From: Monarcha castaneiventris obscurior
Taxonomy: Eukaryota; Chordata; Aves; Passeriformes; Monarchidae
Direction: 5' to 3'
Length of the DNA: 64,000 nt
NCBI GenBank assembly: GCA_026261815.1
Contig: JAMPIT010000894.1
Location: 50,937,147-51,001,146, forward strand
Below are positions 24,046 to 36,194 of this stretch, in pieces. Both the position numbers and the translations under genes were made by a program. The notes beneath the pieces are model-generated. The model was not told the origin of the DNA, searched no databases, and worked only from the letters and a program-made list of their open reading frames with translations. Numbering within the stretch: position 1 is the stretch's first letter; each line of letters begins with the position of its first letter.

Positions 24046-24048
24046 GTA
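23970..24048. repeat. Long AAT trinucleotide microsatellite
   Basis: About 26 consecutive AAT units are interrupted twice by AGT (TAATAGTAATAAT) near each end. On the minus strand the run reads as a tyrosine-only frame, which is an artefact of the repeat. The length and near purity suggest it varies between individuals. Confidence 0.97.
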
Positions 24049-26180
24049 AAGAAATCTAAAACAAACCCTGTCTGCAACTCTCATAACACCACAGCAGAAT
24101 CCCAGTACTTCACTAAACACAGAAATATGCCTCAGTAAAATCTTATTACTTACTACCACATAGTTAGAATAGAATAAGTTCCTCAGAATTATGAATCTAG
24201 GGGTGAAAAATGGCTGTGTCTGGGTTCCCCCCTGCCCCTGCCCTACTAGGTGCTGTAGGTGTGTTCCCCTGAAGATAATTTATTCCAGAGAGGTGGAAGT
24301 TTTTTGATATTTCAGTCCTAAATTCCTGTATGTTTCCCCAAATATATGAATATTTCTTTTTAAAACAGCTCTCATCATATTAGGGCTTAAAGACAATTAG
24401 TAAGTAAGCAGGAAGGGTGGAATGCGTAAAGAGGAAGGAAGAGGCAGAGCCAAAGCCTTCCCACATCTGAAATATTGCAAAGACCAGAGGGATAAACCAT
24501 TCTCCATGGTCCTTACACATGAAACAAGTGTCACTAAGTATAAATTGCAGCAAAAAGGATTTAGATTAGCCATTGGTGAAAAGCTTTCTGGCAATAGGAC
24601 AGAGACTGCAGTAGCTGGAAACTTAAAATGTGGGGCAGCCTAGCAAATACACAGCCCAACTGGGGTGGGGCGTGCCAGCTAAGCTAAAGGGCCTCCTGAA
24701 ACCCTTCCAGCTTGGTTGTCTCTGAATTTTTTAAGTTCCTATAGGATCGCCTCAATGATAGCAATTTTAGGAGCAATTTATTCTGAAGAATGAAAATATT
24801 GTATCCCTATATAAAAGTTTGGAGCTCCATTTTGAGAGAGGAAAGCAAGACATGCTCATGAAAAAAAGGACAGTTTCATACTGAAGAAATACTCTGGTAA
24901 GAAAGAATTAGGCATCAATTTAAATAAAATTTTTGGTGAGACAAATTTGGAAAGAGTTGGAACTACATTTGAACTACCCAGAAATAATTTCTCATACATA
25001 CCAATATTCCCTATGAATGGCTCAGCTGACACTTGTAGAAACAGCTATTAGCACAATATAAATAGCACCAATTTATGCATTTTACACAATGCTCTACATT
25101 CCAGCTTCTAGAAATTTCCTACATTTTCTGGAGGGCTATCTTTGTTTCTACATGCTTTCACTCTGCCTAATCCTTGAAACCTATTATAGCAATATCTTTT
25201 AATAGAGGCAGCATGGGAGCAAAATGCACTTTTAAAAGGAGAAAATACTTCAAGCTCTATATCTATATATAGAGTTACCTGAGATGTTTGTTTTTTAAAG
25301 AAATATATTTTGATGGTGGATGACCTACTTCCAAAAGCTCCACCATGTAAGCTCCAGCAGAATTTCCTTTTTTCTAACCTTAGTCTGTTCTATTAAAAGT
25401 ACAGTTTTGTGCTGTGGTGTACTCTACAGTATCCATGCATATCAAGAAATGGTGACAAGATATAGAGGGACAGCAAGACTATTAAATATCCATCATGCCA
25501 CTCTGGATCAGGCTTAATGCAATCAGAAACACATGACTACATCAACTTATCTCCTTTGATCAAATGTGATTAAGTAAGTCATTAATTTTCAAGACAAATA
25601 AAAAATGCAAGATCATTTTATTATAAATGTAAATGCCTGTCTTCTTAAATGATTTTTCTAAAGGAAGCCCTTCTAATACAGAACTTTGTATACTTCAGAG
25701 AACAGTTGTTTTAACATTGGTTTTAATTTTAATGAAACATTATGTATTTGTATGCATGTCTTCTTTCCTTTTTTCTCACACTGCTCATGTTGTCAAGCAA
25801 AATTTGTGCATCAGCTTGATCAAGATAATTTCATTATACCATTGTTACCATTATGACTTGGGCAATTAGTAGTTTATAAGAATAAATTTATAGCAATCAG
25901 TGATTGAGGCACATTTGCAGTAGTCAGGGTGTAATAAAGCCCAATCAATTTCTTTCATTTAATATGTAGGCTGTGACCCCAGTTTTGATGAGAACTCTTA
26001 GCTATTTCATCTTTAAATAAAAAAGAATGTCTGCAAGCAATTATAGTGGTGTGTTAATTGGATATTCCTTTTTATCTTTTATACTACAGAATGCATTGCT
26101 AACGAAATCCTTGTTTTCTCTCTCATTCCCTTTCTCTCTTCCTCTCTGTAATGAACTGATATTGACTTGGTGTATTTTGC
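24049..26180. other. Gene-free AT-rich DNA
   Basis: No gene or mobile element is recognised. A small AT-rich palindrome, CTCTATAT-CTAT-ATATAGAG, lies at 25255-25274. Confidence 0.5.
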
Positions 26181-26189
26181 TAAGACAAT

Positions 26190-26240
26190 GGGCCAGATTT
26201 TGATTTTCAGTAGCACTGGTGTAAATCTGGAGTGACTTCT
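26190..26240. repeat. Ancient amniote-type repeat fragment
   Basis: GGGCCAGATTTTGATTTTCA followed by CACTGGTGTAAATCTGGAGT resembles a palindromic repeat widespread in turtle, crocodile and bird genomes, whose text is of the kind GGGCCTGATTCTGATCTCAC ... CACTGGTGTAAATCAGGAGT. A second GGGCCTGATTCAGAGCT stretch at about 26330-26347 could be another piece of it. The family name is not certain. Confidence 0.45.
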
Positions 26241-26319
26241 CTAAATTAGATAGAATTACTGAGATATCTATGCACACAACTGAAACCAAACCCCACTCCT
26301 CTCCTCTCAGTTTTTGTTA

Positions 26320-26720
26320 CCAGTAACAGAGGGCCTGATTCAGAGCTGAGAGCCACTGCAAGCCCTGATCAGCCACTGTCTTGTATCTGAGCTGAAGTAT
26401 CGACTGGCATGCAGTATTCAAAGTGATGATTCCTAAGCTTAAAGCGTTGGGAAGGCTTAGTCTTTGCCCAAGGTACTTTACTGCATTAATTCCGTGCTGA
26501 TTTAAGGTATGTGATGATAGATGAAAGCAATGCGCACTACGGGAAGAAATGAGACTCCAGCCCAGATTTAATCAGCGTTACACGGCCCAGGTTGTACATG
26601 TTTCATGTTCCATGAAATCACCCATTGACCTGCACAGGTCCATCATTTGGGTAACAAGTTCCTACACAGGACAAATAGAGTTTAGATAAAAGGTTTTATG
26701 GGTGCAGTATGCGCACATTG
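26320..26720. promoter_or_regulatory. Candidate conserved element, CpG-bearing
   Basis: CpG dinucleotides, sparse elsewhere, appear repeatedly here: TATCGACT, AAGCGTTG, TTCCGTGC, ATGCGCACTACGGG, CAGCGTTACACGG and TATGCGCAC. The sequence is non-repetitive and free of simple tracts. In a methylated vertebrate genome, retained CpGs in a desert often mark selected or unmethylated elements. It begins beside ancient repeat fragments, so it may be an old transposon recruited for regulation. It contains no open frame of note. Confidence 0.35.
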
Positions 26721-26724
26721 GGAC

Positions 26725-27555
26725 AGTTAAGCAAGAATTTCCTTCATATTTAGTTCCCCTGTAGCAGTTTTTTAACACAATGCAAAATATCAGCATTTCC
26801 TTCAGTTTATGCTAGTATTTTGAAGATTCCCCACAGACAACAAAGAAAATAGCTTTTTTTTGTTTTAAATCTCTTCTGGAACTTCTAGTATTTCTGCAAT
26901 AGAATTCTGGAACGATTAAATAACCCTTACATTTTATACTTTAGCAGGGGTATAACTTACCTTGGAAAAATTTTTATATTTTACATATCAATAGTTAAGC
27001 AAGAAAGACATTTTACAAGCTACAAAAATGTTACCATTCTTCAGTGGTAAATTTTCATGTCCTGTGACACTTCAGGCAAAATCATTTGTATAAAATATCT
27101 CATTTGCACCAGAAGACCATTGAAACAATTGTAGGCTCACCTATTCAAGTTTAGGTGTCCCCTGATCTATTCAAATGCTTCACTCCAGTTCTGTGATTTA
27201 CCAATGCTTGTGATAGTTTACTACCTGCAGGATTTATTTCTAACATAATTCTTTTTATTTGATATTTTCTGAGGCTGAGGCAATGGAATCCTGAAATCTG
27301 TAGTCCCTAATCAAGTAAAAATCCCACTGAAATTGAAAGGAATCTCACTTGCACATAAACTCAGTGAATACTGAATTGTTATACACTGCTTTGTGCTTGA
27401 GAAAACCCCCCCAAACATATTTGAATTTATTATGGGGAGAAAGGTTGTTAAAATACAGAAATAAAAAGGTCTTCAAAACCTGAAGGAAGATAATACTAGT
27501 AACATGTCTTAGGCAAATGGAGAGCCAGCAAAAAAACAGGCAGAAATGCCTGATC
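26725..27555. other. Gene-free AT-rich DNA
   Basis: No feature is recognised beyond short homopolymer runs. Confidence 0.5.
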
Positions 27556-27557
27556 AA

Positions 27558-27640
27558 TGTATGTGTATATATATATATATACACCTATATATCTCTATCT
27601 ATATATATATGTACATACATACTTATATATCTCTACATGA
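27558..27640. repeat. TA/TATC low-complexity repeat
   Basis: A compound AT-rich tract combines TATATATATATA, TATCTCTATCTATATATATA and GTACATACATACTTATATAT. It is a decayed TA/TATC/TACA microsatellite. Confidence 0.9.
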
Positions 27641-28310
27641 TTGGAGAAATTGTGACAAATAATGTTCAATATCTTTAACTTACATGTTAATTTTGTTGTG
27701 TTTCTTAGTGATTCACAGTCTCAGAAGCGTGGAGGAGGGTCAGACAGAAGGAAAAGATCTCTTTTTAATGATGGCAATGGACACAGCTGAGGAAGAATTT
27801 CAGCTCTCAATTCTGACATGGATTTCCTCCAAGTCTTTTATAAAATTGCTTATTTGACCCAAGCCTCGTTTTCTCTTCTGCAAAATAGCACTTTCTAAAC
27901 AAATATTTGATGTTTTCCTTGTCCACAGGTTGTAAATAATTTTTTCAACTACGGCCCTGAATAAAAAAATGTATATCTATATCATTTGGAATGGTTAAAA
28001 ATATAAAGAATGGTAAATATATCATATTGTTAATGTGAAAAATGGTTATAGTTTCAAATTGCGGTAGCTTCTTTTTATTTTTTCAAAACAATTATAGGTT
28101 TTAGCACCAAAGCTTGCAATGGCTTTAGGATGGGTTTAGTCGCTACCCTTCTTTAATTCACTGCTTAACATTTAATTTTCATTACCTTTTTACATGCCTG
28201 TAACCCTTTAATCAATAATACCAATATGTAAGCATTGAGATCCAGACATAATAACAAAAAAAAAAAAAATCAAAATTAAAAAAGCGCGAATTTTTCTTTC
28301 AGTAAGTCTT
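27641..28310. other. Gene-free AT-rich DNA
   Basis: Unique sequence. An A-run lies at about 28256-28269. Nothing else is supported. Confidence 0.5.
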
Positions 28311-28940
28311 TTTAGGCAAATACCCTGGCAAGGTGTCAGGTCCTTACCAAAGCCACTATCACTCCCCTCTCCTCAGCTGTACAAGGGAAGAAAATATAAT
28401 GAAAGGCTCATGGATTGAGATAGAGACAGGGAGAAATCAATCACCAGTTACTGTCATGAGCAAAGCAGGCTCCATTTGGGGAAATTAATTTAATCTATTA
28501 CCATTTAAATTAGAGTATGGTAATGAGCAATAAAACTACATCTTGAAAACACCTAGGCTCCACCTCTCCATTCTTCCTGGGCTTAACTTTACGCCCAATT
28601 TCACTACCTCCTCTCCTCACAGCAGCTCAGGGGGATGGAAAATTGGGGCTGTGGTGAGTTCATCACATGTTGCCTCTCTCCCTCCTGCCAGGAGCCTGCT
28701 CCAGCATGGGATTTTCATGGGATCATAGCCTCCTTTAAGGTATCCACCTGCTCTGGCTTGGGGTCCCCCATGGGCTGCAGGGGAATCTTATCTCTGGCAC
28801 CTGGAGCATCTCTTCCTCCCCCTCCTTCTGCACCGACCTTGGTGCCTGCAGGGCTGCTCCTCTCACATATTCTCACTCTTCTCCTCAGCTGCAATTGCTG
28901 CTGCACAGTAACTCTTTCTCCTTCTTAAATATATTATCCT
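28311..28940 (-). mobile_element. Endogenous retrovirus LTR, 5'-truncated
   Basis: This minus-strand copy belongs to the same LTR family as 53985-54997. Shared landmarks in reverse complement are GAGTGAGAATATGTGAGAGG (the plus strand here shows CTCTCACATATTCTCACTC), the CCCTGCAGCCCATGG block, the AT-rich 3' region with TTAATTTAATCTATTACC, and the terminal block containing AGCTGAGGAGAGGGGAGTGA. The LTR 3' end (plus-strand left) reaches about 28311. The LTR 5' end is missing beyond 28940, so about the first 180 bases are lost. No internal viral genes lie next to it. A minus-strand open frame of 63 codons inside it is not a viral gene. Confidence 0.85.
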
Positions 28941-30330
28941 AAAATCCAGAGGAAAGCACATGTGCACTCATGCCCTCAAGCCCTCACAGACATCCGAGGA
29001 AAAATATACATTTACAACCATGCCAATCTCCCCCTGAAAAACAGCAGACTCCTTGGAAGAATCATGGAAATAACAGAAACTTACCTAACTTCTGAACATG
29101 AAAGAGGCTTATGATTAAAAAAAAATAAAAATCAGGAGCATCAAACAGTTATTCTGGTGATTTTGATAAACTGTAAAAGATATTTTTCAACGTCAGTGAT
29201 ATTATTTATTAATTTTGTTGAACTGAAAAATATCTAAGATGTATTTTTTGTGTCTAACTAGCCTAGTGAAGAGTGATCACAAATATGAAGTAACTAGTCA
29301 GATACCCCAAAGGGTTTACAGAATACAACAAATGTTTCAGAAGGTGTGCTGACTTTGCAGGTTTTTTGATATCACATTCTGTTATATGGCAATGCTGACA
29401 ATTGAAGGAAAATATTAGTCTTTTTTTCCCTGCGGGTAAAACATTGCAATTTAATCATACCATTTTCTATCACATTCAAAAATAAAATAAAAAAAAAATC
29501 TTATGACAACAACTTTGCATCACATAGAGAAAAAAAATACTGGCAGTGAAAAGCAAAAATATTTATTGGTTTTCTACTTAAGATGTTAACTCTGTGGATT
29601 ATTTCTAGAGAAACCAAAGAGGATAGTATGAAAATTCCTTGGCTTTTATCAGAATTTTGCATCAGCATATGGATCTGGAAATGTGTTTAAAAATAGAGTT
29701 TAAATAATATCTTCTCTTGGTGTTATCTAGTTGCCAGAGTTTATTGATTTGAATTATACTTGTTAGCAAGATGGGGGCAAAAAACAGTCTTCTTGTTGTC
29801 ACAGTTGTTTTGTGCAGCTATTGATGTGATAAAACAATTTCATTTGTGGAATACTGTAAAGCAGCAGCTGCCTAATGGAAAAGAAATACTTTAAGAAATT
29901 GCATGCATAAAAGCTTCTAGGTGTTTAAACCTCTGGTCAAATGAGACAATTTATAATGTTAACAAACTTAATTCCAGAACAAGTTGTATCACAATTGGAC
30001 CTGTCACTATTCTACAAGTAACTGTCCCTTATGATTCATTATGACCCACCCTGCTTGACATGTGGACTGAGTGCAAACAGAGTGTGGAGAGTGAGTCGGG
30101 AGAGGGGAGATAACAGAGATAAATCTAAATTCATTCTGGAAGCAGTCACACTCAATGACATATTCACTGACTTCTTCAACAGCTCATTTGATAATGTTCT
30201 TTCTGCACTATTCATTTTTCTGAAAGATGAAAGCTGGCTGAAGATCTCATCTGCTCACTGATGCAGGGAGAAGATTTGAAATTAGCACAAAAATAAAAAA
30301 AGGGAGGGGTGGGGTGGTGTGGAAAGCAAG
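28941..30330. other. Gene-free AT-rich DNA
   Basis: No gene or repeat is recognised. A G-rich run with three G-tracts and a weak fourth (GGGAGGGGTGGGG) lies at 30302-30314. Confidence 0.5.
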
Positions 30331-30530
30331 CACTTTCTGATTAACAGTTTCTTGGTCCTGACAGGGAAGGCTAAACACCCTGCCTTTTCAGGTCACCTTT
30401 AATTAGATATGCATTATAATTCTACAATATGTCAATGGGCTGACTCTGCCAGGCAGAATTGTGCTTAGAGAAGGGGGAATACATTAATCACAATAATTAA
30501 TTGCTTGAAGAATGGAAACATTGTTTTCTG
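30330..30530. promoter_or_regulatory. Candidate enhancer-like block (homeodomain, POU, SOX)
   Basis: The block holds an AGGTCA nuclear-receptor half-site (30390-30395), TAATTA at 30400-30405, an octamer-like ATATGCATTATAAT (30407-30420), a second TAATTA at 30494-30499 next to ACAAT (30490-30494), and CATTGTT (30519-30525), both SOX-like. POU and SOX words in close company are typical of neural enhancers. The central part, GCTGACTCTGCCAGGCAGAA, is not simple sequence. No conservation data support it here. Confidence 0.3.
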
Positions 30531-30534
30531 TCTC

Positions 30535-33390
30535 AGCTTGTAACATGATACATATTTGTATAAATTTTTTATTACTGTTCTACACAAGGCTCAATCCAGC
30601 AGGTTAATAACGTGATTGTAAGAAGAGTGCAAAAAGGGTCAGTAATTCTTGGTCTTTTATAAATTCTTGGTTTGAGTTTCCTTTTTTTTTTCAAAGTGAG
30701 GAAGTAAGGGGAGGAGGAGACAATGCTAATTGCATTATCCAGCCAGAATGTTATATAGTTCATTACTGGAAATGAGAATTAAAACACCAGCTAACTGCTT
30801 TTCTCCACTGGAACTGAAAATATACTACACCTGCTTCTGCTGATTTGCCCAACTTGTTAATTATCCAGAAAAATCTGGGTCGGTATTTTATGACCAAATT
30901 AGTTACCAGCTAAAGATTACAACTGGCTTGCCAACAGGAAATTAAGAAGTGTCATATTAAGTGGGGGCAAAAATAAAAATATGATACTTGTAGGTTATTT
31001 TGGGGATTTGTTTTTAGAAAATGCTTTAAAAGGATGCTTTCTATTAGATCTCTTTTAATTTTGCCCAGAGAACTTAAAATGCCTGTCAACATTAGAGAAC
31101 TGTCAAGAAAGTTTACCAATCATTTCAGAGGAGTTCTTGCTGCTTTGCATGAGCACTGACAGGCACAATACGTGTACCTGTAACCACACAACCCCTGCAT
31201 CAGCACTGCTGTATCTACTCCTGAACAGGGAGCACAGAAACAAACTTTTGCAAGCACAGTCCTCCACTCTCTTTTATCTACTTCACTGAAAATGCGTATG
31301 TGAATGTGCACATTTTTTGGGCATTCTTGTCCATAGCATTGATAGCAAAAAAAAAAAAAAAAAAGGTGTCAAAGCAAACCAAAAGCGAAAGTGGCAGAGC
31401 CGCAGAGTTACATCCTTACAGATACGCAGCTCCCAACCCTTGGATTAGTCAAATAATCATTTGCTTGTTCAGCACTCCATTCTCTGGGCCACCCTTCAGA
31501 TGCTGTCTTTGCCTGCCCTTACTGGCCATAGGACTCATTTGTTTTCCCCGATCACATGAACAATCGTTCCTGAATTAATTAATCAGTCCTTTCCCCATCC
31601 AATAATGCTTTTTATTTTCCAGATTCATAATTTCTCTTGCCAAGCATTTTTCTCCCATCCATAACAGATGAGAAAAGACAGGAGACGAGAGGGGTGTGTG
31701 AAGGGAATTCAGTGAATTATATGCCCACACGTACCTGGCAAGCCTACTTCTTATTGAAATCAGGAAAGAGGAAAAACAATATAAACAACTACAATTATAT
31801 TCACAAATCTTTTTGATGTTTCCTAAATGTGTTATACTCCCCTGGAAAATAAAAAGAGGATTTGCAAAAATTTCTGGTAGGTTTTGAGAGGCTTCCAAAA
31901 TATTTGTCATTAATATGGCAGTGTACATTTGTGTTCCTTTTCCAGTTTAGATTGTTTTCTCTCTGAAATTATGACAGAAAAATATATAACATAGTATCTT
32001 TAATGCTAATACTCTTCCTTTATCTGCAAAGCAAAGATCAAATAAATAGCCCTCAGAATAAGCACAATTAAAGGTAGAAAGAAACTGGTACATTAGACAG
32101 AATAACTAAATACACAAGTGAAAAGTAAAACCTTTTGTAAACCTTATACTAGAAAAATGCCATAAAACGCCATGATCCGCATAAAAATACCATAAAACAT
32201 CATCCACAAATTTCCACCCCTCCAGAAAGACACACATTTATGTACAAAAATAATGAGAAATTAGAGTATTTTCTATTCCAAAAAATAAGAACATAAAGTT
32301 TAAATTATGTTCTAAATAAGACCAAAATGTCATAAAACAGCCATTCTTAGAGAATGAACTATGGCTTTATTTTTCCCCTCAAAAGAAATAGCAATATTAC
32401 ACAAGACCAGTACAGACTGTTAATCAGCAATGGCTCTATGCAAGATGTAAACAGAACAATGAGACTGCCAGTCACTTAAGTCTTTTTTATTGATAAAACA
32501 CATTTCTAGCCATATTAAATAATGTTTTCTTTTACCAAATTTAGGCCTTTTTTTCTACGCTATCACCTGACGTTCTCTCATTTTACACTTGGAAAATGAG
32601 CCTTAAATATTGCCAAATGAACTTCTCCTGTTATGCTTTCATTTTTATCAGCATAAAGAACTTGCAATACAGTGGAGATTCACAATCAGAAGTTGGTAGA
32701 TACTTCAGAAGTCATGACATATTCCAAAGGTAGTCACTATGAATAGTTTTCATATGTGATTGTGAGACTGAACCTGCTTTAGTTCAGTCTCCTATGTGTT
32801 GCCTAGAAGGCTGTGAAAGTTTTTCTGATGTAATGGAACAGCAAAATATCTAAACAAAAATTCTATTGAAGCAGTTATTTGTTTCAGAAAGGAAAGCTGT
32901 GTAAAAGTGAGGGCGTTTGTTAAAAAGAAAGCTTATTAAAACAAGAAGCGAAAATCACATCAGTCTTAAGGCTGTCAGGAAATCTATTTTATTTAGGTAC
33001 CATCATCACAGAGGTTTAAGGGAAAAATGGAAATTCATCAAAGTCTGCTATCTACAGAAATTTCCAGAATGGTCAAACACAGGAAAATAGGAAAGAATGT
33101 ATGTAAGCTACAAGAATTGTTAATAGAAGTATTTCAAATTCCTCTCAAACAAAATAATTTTAAATATCCTTCAAGACCTATACATGAGAAGAGCAATAAG
33201 CATAAGTTAAGAAATATTAGGCTGGAGCAAGAGACTGAAAGAAACTATTTGTACCAAAATGCAAAAGGAAGGAACTGGAGAAGGTGCCCTAGAGGAGCCT
33301 TACTTATGACGGATGTATCAGAGGATTTGTCTGATACTGAAGAGCCAGTCACAGGGATAATGGGAAAGATCATGAAATGAACAATAGCAA
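30535..33390. other. Gene-free AT-rich DNA
   Basis: An A-run lies at about 31346-31364. Part of 33200-33390 may be the decayed start of the CR1 relic that follows, but I cannot align it. No gene is recognised. A 117-codon open frame at 33027-33380 is not assigned. Confidence 0.45.
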
Positions 33391-33394
33391 ATTG

Positions 33395-34940
33395 TCCTGA
33401 ACAGGCAGAGTTCACCCAAGAGGTCTAAAGAAATACAAGTCTGAATTACATCTATTTTGGACGTTAACATAAATCAGACCAGATAACAAAGAAATGGAAG
33501 GTAACAAATGTGAAGTAAATTCTCCGTAAAAAGTTCCAGGAGATTCTAAGGAGCTGAAGAGCAGTAAATCTGACTTCTACAACAGACATGTTGCTGGAAA
33601 CATGATAAAGAGTAGAACAGAAAGACAAGCAGGTAAATAAAATGTAGTGGGCAACAATCCAGACATTTTTGTAGATCAAGTCAAGCCTCACAAATCTATT
33701 AGTTTGTTGAAAGAGTCAATGATGAGTTAATAGGAGTAGTCCAGTTGATATATACTCTACACCTGAATTCCTAACAACCTTCTGGCAAAGGTGGTCACCA
33801 AAGGCTCTGTTTTAAAGGGGCTTCTGAAGACGAAGACATTAATCTGTGGAGAGAATCTACATTTCAGAGATTGGGAAAGACAGAAATTAACAGTCAGATT
33901 TCCCAAGGTACAACAGTTAACAGTGGAATCCTATGGTAACATGTGCTTCCCCAATGTATTCCTGAAAGATCTGGAAAGATCTGGAAAGATCTGGAGCTGA
34001 GAAGACAGATATTTTCTGATAGAAAACAATTATTCAAAATATAGCAACTAAAAAGCCACAAAATAACAAACAAAAAAAAGCTAAACAAAATAACAAACAG
34101 GAAGAGAAAGAAATAAGCGATAGCAAAGAGTTGCACAAGTATCTCACAATATGGACTGATTTCATTATAAACTTCTTGATAAAATTTAATTTTATAAGTT
34201 CAAATTGATGCATACAGTAGATACAAAGAAGAAAAAAAATCCTAATTATGTCTACTTTGTGATGGATATTAATTTACCTATAACCTGTCAGGAAAGGGAT
34301 CTTGAAGTTACTACACATCTTGCAATAGCACTTCTATGATAAGGTCAGCTCAGTTTAGCAGCAGCTAAAAAGACAAATAGAACATTAGGAATTATTTGGA
34401 AAGTATTAAGAGCTTAGGAGAGAAAGCCTTATTGGTGTTAAAGAAATCCATGACATTCATGTTATTGTGGTCACCATCGCCAGAAGGATGCAGCAGAACT
34501 AAACATGACGTAGGAAGGATTATCAGAGATCAAAAATTATTTCCATTTGAAAAAAATTAAATGGACTGGCTTGCAAGGAAACAGCTCAGAGGGAATACTA
34601 TAGACACATGGAAGTATGAATGATATGCAGAAGGGAATTGGAAACTATCATTCAATAAGGAATTGACAAGTGTCCCATGGAATTTTCTGCTGCAAATTTT
34701 ACGCAAACACAGGTTAGCACTTTTTTTAATGTAATATGTAATTAAACTGTGAAACTCATCACCCAAGGATATTGAAAAATGAAATGTTATGGAAAAGCTG
34801 TTAGGAAAGTTCATGAAAGAAGCATTTATTAAAGGGTATCTATCAAAAGAAGATACACTCACAATACTGAGCTGCTCTGCAGATTGCCAGAAGATGAGAG
34901 GAAGAAAGTGGGAAATTATCACCTCTGTCCTTAGAGGCAG
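33395..34940 (+). mobile_element. Ancient CR1-type LINE, ORF2 and 3' region, decayed
   Basis: Ordered landmarks of a CR1-type non-LTR retrotransposon are scattered over about 1.5 kb. They are TGGAAGGTAACAAATGTGA with GCAGTAAATCTGACTTCT (start of the reverse-transcriptase region, about 33494-33575), CTCACAAATCTATTAGTTTG (about 33688), GGTCACCAAAGGCTC (about 33793), CAACAGTTAACAGTGGAATC (about 33911), GATCTGGAAAGA (about 33970), AAAGGGATCTTGAAGTTACT (about 34295), GCAGCTAAAAAGACAAATAG with AACATTAGGAATTATTTGGA (about 34361-34400), AGTTCATGAAAGAAGCATTT (about 34808) and GCAGATTGCCAGAAGATGAG (about 34879). The order and spacing match CR1 families known from turtles and crocodilians. Many stops and frameshifts show it is long dead. 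Both borders are approximate. Confidence 0.8.
33962..33995. repeat. Triplicated TGGAAAGATC unit
   Basis: A 10-base unit (GAAAGATCTG) is repeated about three times within the CR1 relic. It looks like a local expansion of a normally single GATCTGGAAA motif of the element. Confidence 0.85.
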
Positions 34941-36194
34941 CTCTGCCAGGAGATCTTCCCTCTTCTTCATATGGATAATGCCAAAACTAGGAAGGAATGG
35001 AGGAGTTGGAAGAAAAGTCAGACTTCACACATCCACTTTTTCACTGATATATTTTCTTCCTGGAGCCATGACTGTCCACCACAACAGCAATTTACAAGAA
35101 GACTGAAGTGTTATCTTAAGTATGTCATAAAAAGCCAAGGACTAATAACCACCCATTAAACTTCATTCCTTATCTTTGCTTGTGTTGGTAAGTTACCGAT
35201 GTCATAATTAGGGATAATACTGCCACATTATGACCTAAATGTATGTTCATGAAAGTGTATGGAAGACAAAGCATGAAGAGAAAAAAGAATAGTCATAATC
35301 TAAAGTTGCCATATTATATTCAAATTCTGTACTAGTAAAACTGTTCTAGTGATTCTAGAATTTACCAATTTCAGTTGTCTGAAAGAATTACAAGCAGAAA
35401 AATGGATACAAATATCTTTTGACATACTCAGTTATAAGATTCACAGGTGATGTGAGCTTGGAAAAAAAGGAGGGAGAGCAAAGAAGATAGTAACAATAGA
35501 ACTATTTTATCTAGCATAATTTTACTTAAACATTCTCAATATAATCTAGGATTTGAGCCATGGTCTTTAAAATGGAATTAAAACTCATTCTCTCCTCTTC
35601 CACCATTAATTCCTACAAAAATTATAAATATAAATGTAAATCAAATGTGTAAAGCCTTTTCTTCCATGCCTCAGATAGACGGTATATACTTCACTGACTG
35701 GAATGCTCAATTTTATACATATATCAATATGCATTAATTATCTCCAAAGAAGCCTCCTATCTTTAAAACAGAAAAGAAAGCTTTGAGGATTGTTCCATGA
35801 GGTATTGAACTATTAGTTTTGTCAGCTATAGCTGATGTGTCAAAAAATAATTCTGTTCAAATGAAGAGTCAGCCAAGCTTCATATTAGGCTTGGGCAGAC
35901 CTTTATAAATCATAGCAGGAACTCAGGCTAACAAAGAACTATATTTCTTTATTCCCTTCTGGATGATAAGTCATTTGTACAAAACAAAGGGTAGGTAGAA
36001 AGTCTGTAATAAACTAAACAGAGAAAAAATACCAGGAATATATAGTGCTGAGAACTCGGTTGTCTTCTTGACACTATGCAATCCAGCAAACTTCCTTGCT
36101 CAGGAAATTTGCTGGGTTTAAAAAAAACATGAAATTTTACAATTTGTATCCATGCACCAAAATATGGTGCATATTTTATTTTATATCTGTTCAT
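34941..36194. other. Gene-free AT-rich DNA
   Basis: The remaining 3' tail of the CR1 relic may extend some tens of bases past 34940. The rest is unique. No gene is seen. Confidence 0.45.

Noticed and set aside
23950..24159. Frame with a long tyrosine run, minus strand
   Set aside because: It is the translation of the AAT microsatellite and not a protein.
33027..33380. 117-codon open frame just before the CR1 relic
   Set aside because: It could be part of the CR1 5' portion, but I could not align it. The stop-free length alone is not evidence of a gene.
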